Origin: JAAXIE01 sp965204245
GTDB taxonomy: Bacteria; Chloroflexota; Dehalococcoidia; Lucifugimonadales; JAAXIE01
Length of the DNA stretch: 64,000 nt
Assembly: GCA_965204245.1 (NCBI GenBank)
Contig: CBDBED010000003.1
Location: 310,001 to 374,000 of the forward strand
Reading direction: 5' to 3'
Positions 34,469 to 42,853 of this stretch are shown here, piece after piece. Below the pieces are notes generated by a model. It did not search any database. It was not told the origin of the DNA and saw nothing but the letters and a program-made list of their open reading frames with translations. Positions within the stretch are counted from its first letter, which is position 1; each line of letters starts with the position of its first letter. The position numbers and the translations under genes were made by a program.

Positions 34469-34887
34469 CTACGTGGCAAGCTCTTCCCGGGAGATGGCGC
34501 GGGTGGTCACTGGCAGCTTGTGAGACGCGAGGCGCATGGCCTCGATAGCATCCTCAGCGCGCACTCCTGCGATCTCGAACATCACGCGTCCTGGTTTGAC
34601 CACTGCTACCCAGTGGTCGACGTTGGCCTTGCCACCGCCCATGCGGGTCTCGGCTGCTTTCTTCGTTATCGATTTGTCAGGAAAGAGACGCACCCACACG
34701 TCACCGCCACGTCTGAGATGACGTGTCATGACAATACGCGCAGCTTCAATCTGTCTTGCTGTCACCCAGCCATCTTCTTGGGCCTTCAGGCCGAACTCGC
34801 CAAAGTTCAACTGATTCCACCCGTGGCCTTGCCTCTGCGACGGCCTCTATGTAGCTTCCGGTGCTTGATCCGCCTCGGTTGCAGCAT
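34469..34887 (-). CDS. rplP: 50S ribosomal protein L16, split by a one-base frameshift
   Basis: The main frame (34469-34810) encodes L16 from 'NFGEFGLKAQEDGWVTARQI' to the C-terminus but lacks the first 24 or so residues. Those are found in another frame: from ATG at 34887, 'MLQPRRIKHRKLHRGRRRG' continues 'KATGG', then hits TGA at 34807. Joining the frames near 34816-34822 (a GGGTGG run on the - strand) gives about 138 residues, the normal L16 length. The change equals one missing base. The L16 start codon lies inside the end of rpsC (41-nt overlap, different frame). L16 is essential, so a sequence error or programmed -1 shift is more likely than loss. Confidence 0.85.
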
Positions 34888-35596
34888 CCTCGTCCTCTCG
34901 CGACTGAATGGTAACCTCGATGGGCTCCATCTCTTCCAATTCTTCTTCTGCGGCTGTGGGTAGTACACCACCCTTGTATATCCATACTTTGATGCCGAGT
35001 TGCCCTTGCACTGTTCTCGCCTCGGCCATGTCGTAATCGATGTCCGCTCGGAGGGTATGAAGAGGCACTCGACCCTGCATCACTTTTTCCCGGCGGGCGA
35101 TCTCTGCACCGGTCAGCCGGCCCTTTACCACGATTTTGATGCCTTCGGCTCCGCCCTGCATGGCCCGCTGGGCTGCTTGTCGCGTTGCCCTCCGGTATGA
35201 CACGCGACGCTCAAGTTGGTCGGCGATATTACGAGCCACCAAATACGCGTTTAGTTCGGGTTGCCCTACTTCAATGATGTTCAACTGAATCCGCTTCTGC
35301 GCCACCTCTTCCAGCCTGGTCCGCAGCCTCTTCACTCGCTCACCGTCCCGGCCAATGAGGATACCGGGCCGGGCCGAATGAACGTTTATCACCAAGTCTT
35401 GGGCCCCACGGTCTATTTCGACTCGGGCGATTCCAGCGTCGGAAAAGGTGGCATATTCGCCATGCACTGCGCGCCGAATAGCCAAGTCTTCCAGCACCAA
35501 AGCGCGATACTGGCTGGCCCGAGGCGCAAACCAGTGGGTCTCCCAGTCTTTGACTATGCCCAGTCTGAAGCCTATGGGGTGCGTCTTATGACCCAA
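34847..35596 (-). CDS. rpsC: 30S ribosomal protein S3 with acidic tail
   Basis: S3 forms the mRNA entry helicase site. 'GHKTHPIGFRLGIVKDWETH' opens it, the KH domain has 'GILIGRDGERVKRLRTRLE', and 'GIKIVVKGRLTGAEIARRE' is the C-terminal domain. 249 residues; about 35 beyond the core form an acidic tail ('EEELEEMEPIEV', 'REDEDAATEADQ'). The last 41 nt also encode the N-terminus of L16 in another frame. Confidence 0.96.
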   Translation of the reverse strand: MGHKTHPIGFRLGIVKDWETHWFAPRASQYRALVLEDLAIRRAVHGEYATFSDAGIARVEIDRGAQDLVINVHSARPGILIGRDGERVKRLRTRLEEVAQKRIQLNIIEVGQPELNAYLVARNIADQLERRVSYRRATRQAAQRAMQGGAEGIKIVVKGRLTGAEIARREKVMQGRVPLHTLRADIDYDMAEARTVQGQLGIKVWIYKGGVLPTAAEEELEEMEPIEVTIQSREDEDAATEADQAPEAT

Positions 35597-35938
35597 CTAG
35601 GTGTCCTCCTCGTCTACCACCACGGTTATATGGGAGGCGCGTTTCGTGATACGGCCGACCCGGCCACGGGCTCGAGGTCGAAAGCGCTTCAGCGGAGTAG
35701 CCTGGTCTGCCACGATAGTGGTAATGCGCAGGTTGTCCGGGTCCATCAGCATGTTGTTCTCGGCATTGGCAGCTGCTGAGCGAACTACCTTACTGATAGT
35801 CACTGCCCATGGGGACGTAAGGACTCCCAGGGTGTCTACCGCTTCGGTGACGTTCATGCCACGCACCAAGTCCAAGATTGGCTTGAGCCTCTTGGGCGAG
35901 GCGCCGATGTTTCTTGCTGTTGCCTTTACCGGAGGCAT
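35597..35938 (-). CDS. rplV: 50S ribosomal protein L22
   Basis: 'VKATARNIGASPKRLKPILD' and the loop 'RFRPRARGRVGRITKRASHI', which lines the exit tunnel, identify L22. 113 residues. Immediately precedes rpsC with no gap. Confidence 0.97.
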   Translation of the reverse strand: MPPVKATARNIGASPKRLKPILDLVRGMNVTEAVDTLGVLTSPWAVTISKVVRSAAANAENNMLMDPDNLRITTIVADQATPLKRFRPRARGRVGRITKRASHITVVVDEEDT

Positions 35939-35940
35939 TC

Positions 35941-36237
35941 TTATCTCCGTGTTACCCTGCTGGTGCGTTCCGAGCGAGAGTCACCCACATGTCCGCGGAA
36001 GCTTCTGGTTGGCGCGAACTCTCCAAGCTTGTGGCCCACCATGTTTTCGGTGATGAACACCGGAACGTGACGCCGTCCGTCGTGTACAGCGATGGTGAGC
36101 CCGACCATTTCGGGCATGATGGTGGAGGCGCGGGCCCACGTCCGTATGACAGCTCTAGACCCCGAACGCTCGGCAGCCAAGACCTTCTTCATCAGCTTCT
36201 CGTGGATGTATGGCCCTTTTTTGATTGACCGCGACAT
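35941..36237 (-). CDS. rpsS: 30S ribosomal protein S19
   Basis: 'MSRSIKKGPYIHEKLMKKVL' and 'HDGRRHVPVFITENMVGHKL' then 'GEFAPTRSFRGH' identify S19. 98 residues. Confidence 0.97.
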   Translation of the reverse strand: MSRSIKKGPYIHEKLMKKVLAAERSGSRAVIRTWARASTIMPEMVGLTIAVHDGRRHVPVFITENMVGHKLGEFAPTRSFRGHVGDSRSERTSRVTRR

Positions 36238-36243
36238 AACGCG

Positions 36244-37071
36244 CTATCGCCTCCGCCGTACCACCAATTTCGTGCTCGACTTCTTCTTGCTCCGTGTGCG
36301 ATACCCCAAGGCTGGTTTACCCCATGGCGTCTTGGGCCCCGGCATACCGATGGGAGAGCGTCCCTCTCCACCACCATGGGGATGATCTCGGGGCGACATA
36401 GACACTCCGCGCACTTGGGGCCTGCGTCCCCGGTATCGCGTCTTGCCAGCTTTGCCCCAGCTGATGTTCTTGTGGTCGGTGTTACTCACCTGTCCCACGG
36501 TGGCTTGGCATGTGGCAAGCATCCGTCGCATCTCACCCGAAGGCAGACGAACCAGAACATGGCCGCCCTCCCGGGCTAGGACTTGCGCCGCGGTACCGGC
36601 GCCACGCACAAGCTGCCCCCCCTTGCCGGGTGTAAGCTCCAAGTTGTGCACTTGAGTTCCGGTGGGGATGTTGCGCAGGGGCAGGTTGTTGCCGGGCTTG
36701 ATGTCGGCATCGGGGCCAGACTCCACGGTTGCTCCGACCTCCAAGCCAATGGGCGCGAGGATGTACCGTTTTTCCCCATCCCGATAATGAATCAGGGCTA
36801 TGCGGGCGGTACGGTTCGGGTCGTATTCGATGGATACTACTTTACCCGGCACACCGGGTTTGTTCCGCTTGAAGTCAATGAGTCGATACTGGCGCTTCGA
36901 ACCGCCGCCACGATGACGAACGGTGATTCTGCCTTGGCTGTTGCGACCTGCGTTTTTCCGTACCGGGCGTGTCAGCGACTTCTCTGGAGTGTCACGGGTG
37001 ATCTCCGTGAAGGAGGGTAGCGCCGCGCCACGCAGTCCGGCTGTAACTGGTCGTGGTGTCTTCAGAGGCAT
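36244..37071 (-). CDS. rplB: 50S ribosomal protein L2
   Basis: L2 supports the peptidyl-transferase centre. 'GRITVRHRGGGSKRQYRLID', 'GEMRRMLATCQATVGQVSN' and the conserved 'VRGVSMSPRDHPHGGGEGRS' loop with the catalytic-site histidine are present. 275 residues from ATG 37071; an ATG five codons earlier overlaps rplW. Confidence 0.97.
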   Translation of the reverse strand: MPLKTPRPVTAGLRGAALPSFTEITRDTPEKSLTRPVRKNAGRNSQGRITVRHRGGGSKRQYRLIDFKRNKPGVPGKVVSIEYDPNRTARIALIHYRDGEKRYILAPIGLEVGATVESGPDADIKPGNNLPLRNIPTGTQVHNLELTPGKGGQLVRGAGTAAQVLAREGGHVLVRLPSGEMRRMLATCQATVGQVSNTDHKNISWGKAGKTRYRGRRPQVRGVSMSPRDHPHGGGEGRSPIGMPGPKTPWGKPALGYRTRSKKKSSTKLVVRRRR

Positions 37072-37072
37072 C

Positions 37073-37357
37073 CTACAGCCCCTCAATCAACTGGATTCTG
37101 TCGCCTGACTTCAACGTAACTACCGCTTTCTTTACGTCAGGCCTCTTCTTGAAGCGGGGGCCATAGCGTTTTACCTTCCCCCTGAGCCTCGTGATGTTCA
37201 CATCTTCGACTGTCACGCCAAAGGTCTTTTGCACGGCTTCCTTGATCTGGACCTTGTTGGCCTTGGGCGCTACTTGGAAAGAATACTTGCCCATATCAGC
37301 CATGATGGTACTCTTCTCGGTGATCATGGGGCGTAGGAGCACCTCGTGGACGTTCAT
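37073..37357 (-). CDS. rplW: 50S ribosomal protein L23
   Basis: 'VHEVLLRPMITEKSTIMADM' and 'KVQIKEAVQKTFGVTVEDVN' identify L23, the docking site for trigger factor and SRP at the tunnel exit. 94 residues. Confidence 0.97.
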   Translation of the reverse strand: MNVHEVLLRPMITEKSTIMADMGKYSFQVAPKANKVQIKEAVQKTFGVTVEDVNITRLRGKVKRYGPRFKKRPDVKKAVVTLKSGDRIQLIEGL

Positions 37358-37360
37358 GCG

Positions 37361-38161
37361 CTACCCTTCCCCCTGGCCGTCCGAGCTGTCGGTCTCTTCA
37401 GCAGATATTTCACTACCTGAGGCTTCGGAGTTGGCTTCTTCCATATCTGCTTCAGCCTCGCCATCTCCTGTTCGCTCGCTGGCGTCCTCTGAGGCGAGAC
37501 CGTCCTCCGCTACCAAGCGCGACCGGTGCCGTGTGCCTTCTGACTGCCACAGCGATTGGGCTTCCTCGACCGCTTCCACGGACATGATGACGCCGTCTCG
37601 GCGGAGTAGCTCGTATGCGTTGAGGAGACGCACGGGCAGCGTCCAAACTTTGTCGATGTTATGCGCCGAGCGGACTATGTTCAAGTCGGGCTCGCGGGTG
37701 ACGATGAGTGTAGAGCGGGTTACGCCGAGGGCGTGCAGCAGCCCCATCATCTCTTTTGTACGAGCCTCTGATACATTAAGGCCCTCGACCAATACCAGCT
37801 TGCCCGTTCTCGCCTTTTCGGATAACACGCAACGCAGGGCTTGATGCCGCATGCGCCGTGGCATGTCCTTCCTGTAGCTGCGAGGTTTGGGGCCAAAAGC
37901 CACTCCCCCATGGCGCCACTGGGGCGAGCGGGTGCTGCCCTGCCGGGCACGGCCGGTGTGCTTTTGGGGCCAAGGCTTGCGACCACCGCCGGATACCTCG
38001 GCCCTAGTCTTGGTGCTGTGGGTTCCTCTGCGACGATTGGACTGGTACATCACCACGGCTTGATGCACCAGTGCTTGGTTCATTGGCTGGTCGAAGAGAA
38101 CCTCACTCACCTCTACGGTGCCGGTCACCTCTCCGCGTGTATTTCGTAGGGGGAGTTCCAT
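37361..38161 (-). CDS. rplD: 50S ribosomal protein L4 with acidic tail
   Basis: L4 reaches into the exit tunnel with its loop ('RRGTHSTKTRAEVSGGGRKP', 'GRARQGSTRSPQWRHGGVAF'). The core ends near residue 207; a further 60 residues are rich in Glu, Asp and Ser ('EADMEEANSEASGSEISAEE'). In other bacteria L4 also represses this operon. Total 266 residues. Confidence 0.95.
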   Translation of the reverse strand: MELPLRNTRGEVTGTVEVSEVLFDQPMNQALVHQAVVMYQSNRRRGTHSTKTRAEVSGGGRKPWPQKHTGRARQGSTRSPQWRHGGVAFGPKPRSYRKDMPRRMRHQALRCVLSEKARTGKLVLVEGLNVSEARTKEMMGLLHALGVTRSTLIVTREPDLNIVRSAHNIDKVWTLPVRLLNAYELLRRDGVIMSVEAVEEAQSLWQSEGTRHRSRLVAEDGLASEDASERTGDGEAEADMEEANSEASGSEISAEETDSSDGQGEG

Positions 38162-38799
38162 TAGTCTGCCGCCTCGTCCTGGCCCCTTCGCTTGATCATG
38201 ACGAGGCCGTTATTCGAGCCTGGAAGGCCACCCTTAATCATGATGAGGTTCCGAACTGGGTCAACCTGAACAACCTCAAGGTTCTTTGCAGTGACCCGTA
38301 CGTTACCCATGTGACCAGCCATTTTCTTGCCTTTGTATACTCTACCGGGGGTGGTGCCGCCTCCGATGGAGCCAGGGGCCCTAGCCCGGTCAGATTGACC
38401 GCGGGAACGCGGGCCACCACCGAAACCGTGCCGCTTCATGCCTCCTTGGAATCCCTTGCCCTTGGAGGTGCCGACCACGTCCACTCGTTGACCGGACTGG
38501 AACATTTCAACGGTGACCTGTTGACCTATCCGGAGGGGACCGATGTCGTCTACGGAAAACTCCCTCAGATAGCGGGAAAAGACCCCGGACCGACGCAGAT
38601 GGCCACGCTCAGGACGGTTGAGCTTCTTGGCCTCACCGAATCCCAACTGGGCAGCCTCGTAGCCGTCCGTGTCCATTGTGCGCAGTTGAGTGATGGTGCA
38701 CGGCCCAGCCCTGACCACAGTTACCGGCACCGCCAGACCATCCTCTCGGAAAATCTGGGCCATGCCCACTTTCGTTCCCAGTATTCCTCTTACCGACAT
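38161..38799 (-). CDS. rplC: 50S ribosomal protein L3
   Basis: 'GILGTKVGMAQIFREDGLAV' and the signature 'KGFQGGMKRHGFGGGPRSRG' with 'GSIGGGTTPGRVYKGKKMAG' identify L3. 212 residues; overlaps rplD by one base. Confidence 0.97.
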   Translation of the reverse strand: MSVRGILGTKVGMAQIFREDGLAVPVTVVRAGPCTITQLRTMDTDGYEAAQLGFGEAKKLNRPERGHLRRSGVFSRYLREFSVDDIGPLRIGQQVTVEMFQSGQRVDVVGTSKGKGFQGGMKRHGFGGGPRSRGQSDRARAPGSIGGGTTPGRVYKGKKMAGHMGNVRVTAKNLEVVQVDPVRNLIMIKGGLPGSNNGLVMIKRRGQDEAAD

Positions 38800-38834
38800 G
38801 ACTTCCCGTTAATGCTCGCCCTATGACGTACTTG

Positions 38835-38859
38835 GGGGGCTAGCTTAAAGCTTGCCCCC
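38835..38859 (-). other. Hairpin between rpsJ and rplC
   Basis: GGGGGC and GCCCCC arms (38835-38840 and 38854-38859), one T-T mismatch, then AGC/GCT inside. It sits in the 71-nt rpsJ-rplC gap, the largest within the ribosomal cluster. Possible attenuator or processing site; no T-run. Confidence 0.4.
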
Positions 38860-38870
38860 ATCGAGGTTCC

Positions 38871-39182
38871 CTATAGCTTGATTGAGATGTCCACACCGGC
38901 AGGGAGGTTCAGCCGGGTGAGGGCATCAATGGTTTTCGACGTAGGTTCCAATATGTCCATCAGACGTTTGTGAGTCCTGATTTCGAAGTGTTCGCGTGAG
39001 TCCTTGTCCACATGAGGGGAGCGGATCACGCAGAACCGCCGGATGCGCGTAGGCAGAGGCACAGGCCCTGCTACCACTGCGCCAGTTCGCTCGGCAGTCT
39101 CGAGAATCTGGCCCGCAGACTGGTCCAAAGCCCTGTAGTCGAAGGCCTTGAGGACAATACGTATCTTCTGTCTTGTTGTCAT
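38871..39182 (-). CDS. rpsJ: 30S ribosomal protein S10
   Basis: 'QKIRIVLKAFDYRALDQSAG' and 'PLPTRIRRFCVIRSPHVDKD' then 'REHFEIRTHKRLMDI' identify S10 (NusE), also an antitermination factor. 103 residues. Directly follows fusA, without tuf in between. Confidence 0.97.
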   Translation of the reverse strand: MTTRQKIRIVLKAFDYRALDQSAGQILETAERTGAVVAGPVPLPTRIRRFCVIRSPHVDKDSREHFEIRTHKRLMDILEPTSKTIDALTRLNLPAGVDISIKL

Positions 39183-39198
39183 GGGTTCCTGCCCGTCG

Positions 39199-41265
39199 CT
39201 AGCGACGACCGCCGATTATACTCTTTAGAAGGTCGTTCGGTATAGGCTCGTAGCTCTGAAATTCCAAGGTGTGGGTCGCCCGGCCTTGGGTCAGCGACCG
39301 CAAGGCAGTAGTGTAACCGAAAGTCTCGGCCAATGGTATAAGGGCGCGCACCACTTGGGTGTCGCCTTGGCCCTCTATGTTGGTGATTTGCCCCCGCATG
39401 GTGCCCAAATCGCCTATCACGTCGCCTAGGAACTCTCCAGGGGTGACAATCTCTCCCACCATAATGGGTTCCAGCAACATGGGGTTGGCCTTGCGCACGC
39501 CGTCCCTGATGGCGATGGAACCGGCAGCCTTGAAGGCCAATTCCGAAGAGTCCACTTCGTGGTAAGTGCCGTCCACCAAGGTCACTTTGAGGTCGATAAC
39601 GGGGAAGCCTGCTAGCGGCCCGTTGCTGGCTGCTTCCTTCACGCCTGCCTCCACCGCAGGGATGTACTCCCGGGGGATGGCTCCTCCAGTGATTTTATTC
39701 TCGAAGAGGAATCCCTCGCCTCGCTCCCGCGGCTCAATGTCCAGCAGCACATGGCCGAACTGCCCATGGCCACCTGTCTGGCGCACGAACCTGCCCTCGG
39801 AGCGGACCGAAACGGTGATGGCCTCGCGGTAGGAGACGCGGGGCTTGCCCACGTTGGCCTCGACGCCGAACTCCCGCTTCATGCGGTCTACGAGTACGCT
39901 GAGGTGCAACTCGCCCATGCCAGCGATAAGGGCTTGGCCGGTCTCCTTGTTGTAGGAGACGTCAAAGGTGGGATCTTCCTCTTCCAGCTTGCGCAGGGCA
40001 TCGTCGAGCTTTTCCTGGTCGGCGCGGGTTGCGGGCTCGATGGCCACCGAGAGCACCGGCTCGGGGAAGCGCGGGGGTTCGAGCACAACGGCCTTATTGA
40101 CGCTGGCAATGGTATCGCCGGTGAAGGTGTTCTTGAGTCCGATGGCACCGCAAATGTTTCCGGCACCCACGCCCTCCACTTCTTCGCGGCGATTGGCGTG
40201 GACCGTCAGCACCCGGCCTGTGCGCTCCCGTATACCCTTGGTGGAGTTGACCACGGTGGCCCCGGCCTTCAGGGTGCCGGAGTAAACCCTCAGGTAGACC
40301 AACCTGCCGACGAAGGGGTCTGCCATGACTTTGAAGGCCAAGGCCGCCAGCGGGCCGTCTTCGTCGGACTCCAGATAGACATCTTCGTCGTCCAGAGTCA
40401 CTTGTACGGGGGGCACGTCGCTTGGGGCTGGGAGGTAGTGGGTGACGGCGTCGAGCAGAGGGTCGACGCCGATGCCCCGGAGGGCGCTGCCACAGAGGAC
40501 AGGTATCAGGTTTCGGGAGAGAGTGGCCCTACGCAGGGCTCCACACAGGTCATCAGTAGCCAGATCCTCACCCTCGAGGTACTTAATCATGAGGTTCTCG
40601 TCGGTCTCGACGATCTTCTCGATCATTGATTCCCTGTACTGGGTGAACCTGTCCTGCTCCTCATCGGGTACCGGGGCCTCTTCCGGGGGCCCATTCTCAC
40701 CGTCGGAGTAGACGAAAGCCTTGCTGTTCATCAGGTCCAGGACGCCGCGGAAAGAGGACTCGGTGCCCAGTGGCAACTGTATGGCTACTGGGTTGGCCGA
40801 CAGGCGATGTCTGAGGGTGTCCATGGTGTGGTCGAGGCTGGCGCCTACACGGTCCATCTTGTTGACGAAGCAGATGCGGGGCACCTCGTAGCGGTCTGCC
40901 TGACGCCAGACCGTCTCGGATTGGGGCTGGACACCTGCCACTGCGTCCAAGACAACGACGCCTCCGTCAAGAACACGGAGGCTTCGTTCGACTTCGGCTG
41001 TGAAGTCAACGTGACCTGGGGTATCAATAATATTTATTCGGAAGTCCCGCCAGTAGCAGGTGGTGGCTGCCGAGGTAATCGTGATGCCCCGCTCCCGCTC
41101 TTGGGGCATCCAGTCCATGGCGGTAGTGCCTTGGTCTACGCCGCCAACACGATGGATGCGCCCACTAGCGAACAGCACACGCTCGGTCACCGAGGTCTTG
41201 CCGGCGTCGATGTGGGCAATGAAGCCGATATTACGGATGCGGTCTATAGGAAAGGAAGCCGGCAT
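39199..41265 (-). CDS. fusA: Elongation factor G
   Basis: EF-G drives translocation and ribosome recycling. G1 'AHIDAGKTSVTERVLFASG', G2 'QERERGITITSAATT', G3 'DTPGHVDFTAEVERSL' and G4 'FVNKMDRVGA' are intact; domain IV contains 'GGAIPREYIPAVEAGVKEAA'. 688 residues, normal. Part of the str operon, 36 nt after rpsG. Confidence 0.97.
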   Translation of the reverse strand: MPASFPIDRIRNIGFIAHIDAGKTSVTERVLFASGRIHRVGGVDQGTTAMDWMPQERERGITITSAATTCYWRDFRINIIDTPGHVDFTAEVERSLRVLDGGVVVLDAVAGVQPQSETVWRQADRYEVPRICFVNKMDRVGASLDHTMDTLRHRLSANPVAIQLPLGTESSFRGVLDLMNSKAFVYSDGENGPPEEAPVPDEEQDRFTQYRESMIEKIVETDENLMIKYLEGEDLATDDLCGALRRATLSRNLIPVLCGSALRGIGVDPLLDAVTHYLPAPSDVPPVQVTLDDEDVYLESDEDGPLAALAFKVMADPFVGRLVYLRVYSGTLKAGATVVNSTKGIRERTGRVLTVHANRREEVEGVGAGNICGAIGLKNTFTGDTIASVNKAVVLEPPRFPEPVLSVAIEPATRADQEKLDDALRKLEEEDPTFDVSYNKETGQALIAGMGELHLSVLVDRMKREFGVEANVGKPRVSYREAITVSVRSEGRFVRQTGGHGQFGHVLLDIEPRERGEGFLFENKITGGAIPREYIPAVEAGVKEAASNGPLAGFPVIDLKVTLVDGTYHEVDSSELAFKAAGSIAIRDGVRKANPMLLEPIMVGEIVTPGEFLGDVIGDLGTMRGQITNIEGQGDTQVVRALIPLAETFGYTTALRSLTQGRATHTLEFQSYEPIPNDLLKSIIGGRR

Positions 41266-41301
41266 GACAAGAGAATCTCACGGTCTGTCTCGAATTATGG
41301 G

Positions 41302-41772
41302 TTACCATCGATAATGCACGAAGGCGCGGTTGGCCTCAGCCATGCGGTGCAGGTCTTCCCTGCGCTTCACGGCTGCGCCTTCGCCTCGGGAGGCGTCCAT
41401 GAACTCAAGAGCAAGCCGTCGAACCATTGGCATGCCTTTACGAGCCCGGGCCGCCCGAATAATCCAGCGGTGGCCCAGGGCTTCGCCCCTTCCTGGTCGC
41501 ACCTCGGTGGGGATCTGATATGTGGCGCCGCCGACGCGCCGAGGCTTGACCTCGACGAGAGGAGTGGCGTTTCTCAATGCCTGCTGGAAGACTTCCAGTG
41601 CGTCGCGGCGAGATTCCTCTTGGGCCATCTCCATAGCCCCGTAGACGATACGCTGTGCTGTGGTCTTCTTGCCGCGGAGGATAATCTTATTGATGAAGCG
41701 GCTGACCTCAATACTGCCGTACTTGGGGTCCGGTGGGACCTCGCGACGTTCTGCTCTTCTCCTGCGGGACAT
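41302..41772 (-). CDS. rpsG: 30S ribosomal protein S7
   Basis: 'MSRRRRAERREVPPDPKYGS' and 'RRVGGATYQIPTEVRPGR' identify S7, head-assembly initiator and str-operon repressor in E. coli. 156 residues; 32 nt after rpsL. Confidence 0.97.
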   Translation of the reverse strand: MSRRRRAERREVPPDPKYGSIEVSRFINKIILRGKKTTAQRIVYGAMEMAQEESRRDALEVFQQALRNATPLVEVKPRRVGGATYQIPTEVRPGRGEALGHRWIIRAARARKGMPMVRRLALEFMDASRGEGAAVKRREDLHRMAEANRAFVHYRW

Positions 41773-41804
41773 ATCTGCTACTCAACCATCCTGCCTAGCC
41801 TGCG

Positions 41805-42221
41805 CTATGCGCGAGGCCGGGCTGCTCCGTACTTGCTGCGTCCCCTGCGGCGGGAGCTGACACCCTCGCAGTCCAGTGCGCCGCGCACCACGTGGTAGCG
41901 CACGCCGGGCAGGTCCTTGACCCTGCCGCCCCGGACCAGCACTACGGAGTGTTCCTGCAGGCTGTGGCCTTCACCACCGATGTAGGCAGTGACCTCGAAG
42001 CCGTTGGTCAGGCGTACGCGGGCGATTTTACGCAACGCTGAGTTGGGCTTCTTGGGGGTCATGGTGCGAACCTGCACACAGACGCCGCGGCGCAAAGGAG
42101 CACCGGGACCGAACCGCACGCGGTTCTTGAGGGACGTCTGTATCCAGTGCAGGGCCGGTGCCTTGGTCTTGGTGCGCTGAGGCGTGCGGCCCTTTCGGAC
42201 AAGTTGGTTAACCGTGGGCAT
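41805..42221 (-). CDS. rpsL: 30S ribosomal protein S12
   Basis: S12 sits at the decoding centre. 'MPTVNQLVRKGRTPQRTKTK', 'TMTPKKPNSALRKIARVRLT' and 'GGRVKDLPGVRYHVVRGALD' are diagnostic; the lysines where streptomycin resistance arises are wild-type ('TPKKPNSALRK' and 'GRVKDLPG'). The ATG at 42221 has GGGAGGAGG upstream. First gene of the cluster. Confidence 0.97.
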   Translation of the reverse strand: MPTVNQLVRKGRTPQRTKTKAPALHWIQTSLKNRVRFGPGAPLRRGVCVQVRTMTPKKPNSALRKIARVRLTNGFEVTAYIGGEGHSLQEHSVVLVRGGRVKDLPGVRYHVVRGALDCEGVSSRRRGRSKYGAARPRA

Positions 42222-42274
42222 ACCGAATCCTCCTCCCGCGGCTAGGGGCTTCCCCAGCCGGGGACACTCGGAGC

Positions 42275-42303
42275 ACTCTACCAAGTACCGGCAAAGGTGT
42301 CAA
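42275..42303 (-). promoter_or_regulatory. Promoter of the rpsL-fusA ribosomal cluster
   Basis: On the - strand TTGACA (42303-42298), 17-nt spacer, TAGAGT (42280-42275), with TG two bases before the -10 (extended form). About 54 nt upstream of the rpsL start. Confidence 0.65.
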
Positions 42304-42349
42304 CCGGATTCGGGGCGGTTAATGAAATAGACTCAAGCCGTGGACGCAA

Positions 42350-42712
42350 CTGAAAGTGGTCTTGTTGGCCGCACCTTCGTATCTAAGCCAGCTTTCCGGG
42401 TGTGGCCGCATTTGTCATCGTTCGCGCGGGTGAGTGGGTACGCTTTCGTAGCTGAGGGAGAGCTTTTTGCACTGGAGGGCCGGTTAAACGGCCGCATGTG
42501 CGTATCTGAATCAGCTTGGAGTGGGTGGCCGCATTTGTCGTCATCCGCGTATCTGAGGGCAGTGATCCTGACAATTGAAGGGCGGCCAAAATCGTAGCTG
42601 AGTGCGGCCAAAATCGTAGCTGAGAAGCATTTTTTCGTATCTGAAAGTGGTCTCAATGGCCGCATGGTCTTACCTGATTCAGCTTGCCGAGTGTGGCCGC
42701 ATTTCTGCATGA
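42350..42712 (+). repeat. Intergenic repeat cluster with CGTA(T/G)CTGA motifs
   Basis: No credible gene. The motif occurs in the same direction at 42378 (CGTATCTAAG), 42447 (CGTAGCTGAG), 42501 (CGTATCTGAA), 42548 (CGTATCTGAG), 42593 and 42615 (CGTAGCTGAG) and 42636 (CGTATCTGAA). Larger imperfect units of about 65-72 bp begin at 42350, 42479 and 42641. Each has TGGCCGCA, then the motif (decayed in the third), an AGCTT block and a closing GTGGCCGCATTT. A perfect 21-bp tandem copy (42582-42602 and 42604-42624) contains CGTAGCTGAG. Confidence 0.8.
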
Positions 42713-42734
42713 TCCCTATCTCCGGAGGACAGCG

Positions 42735-42768
42735 TCAGGGCCGAAAGGAGGAGCAGAGGCGGCCCTGA
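42735..42768. other. Inverted repeat in the rpsL / zinc-knuckle gap
   Basis: TCAGGGCCG (42735-42743) and CGGCCCTGA (42760-42768) form a 9-bp stem with a 16-nt loop. It lies 86 nt beyond the zinc-knuckle gene stop on the - strand and could end its transcript; no T-run is present. The remaining gap sequence shows nothing else. Confidence 0.4.
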
Positions 42769-42853
42769 GGGGTGAATTCGCTTCCTGCTCATAAGTTCTT
42801 ATCGTAGAGAGAAGTTATGGTTGTCAACGTGAAAATGTCATGGAGGGCAGGTG

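Noticed and set aside
42350..42712. CRISPR array
   Set aside because: Repeats are short, divergent and irregularly spaced, spacers are not of even length, and no cas gene is nearby.
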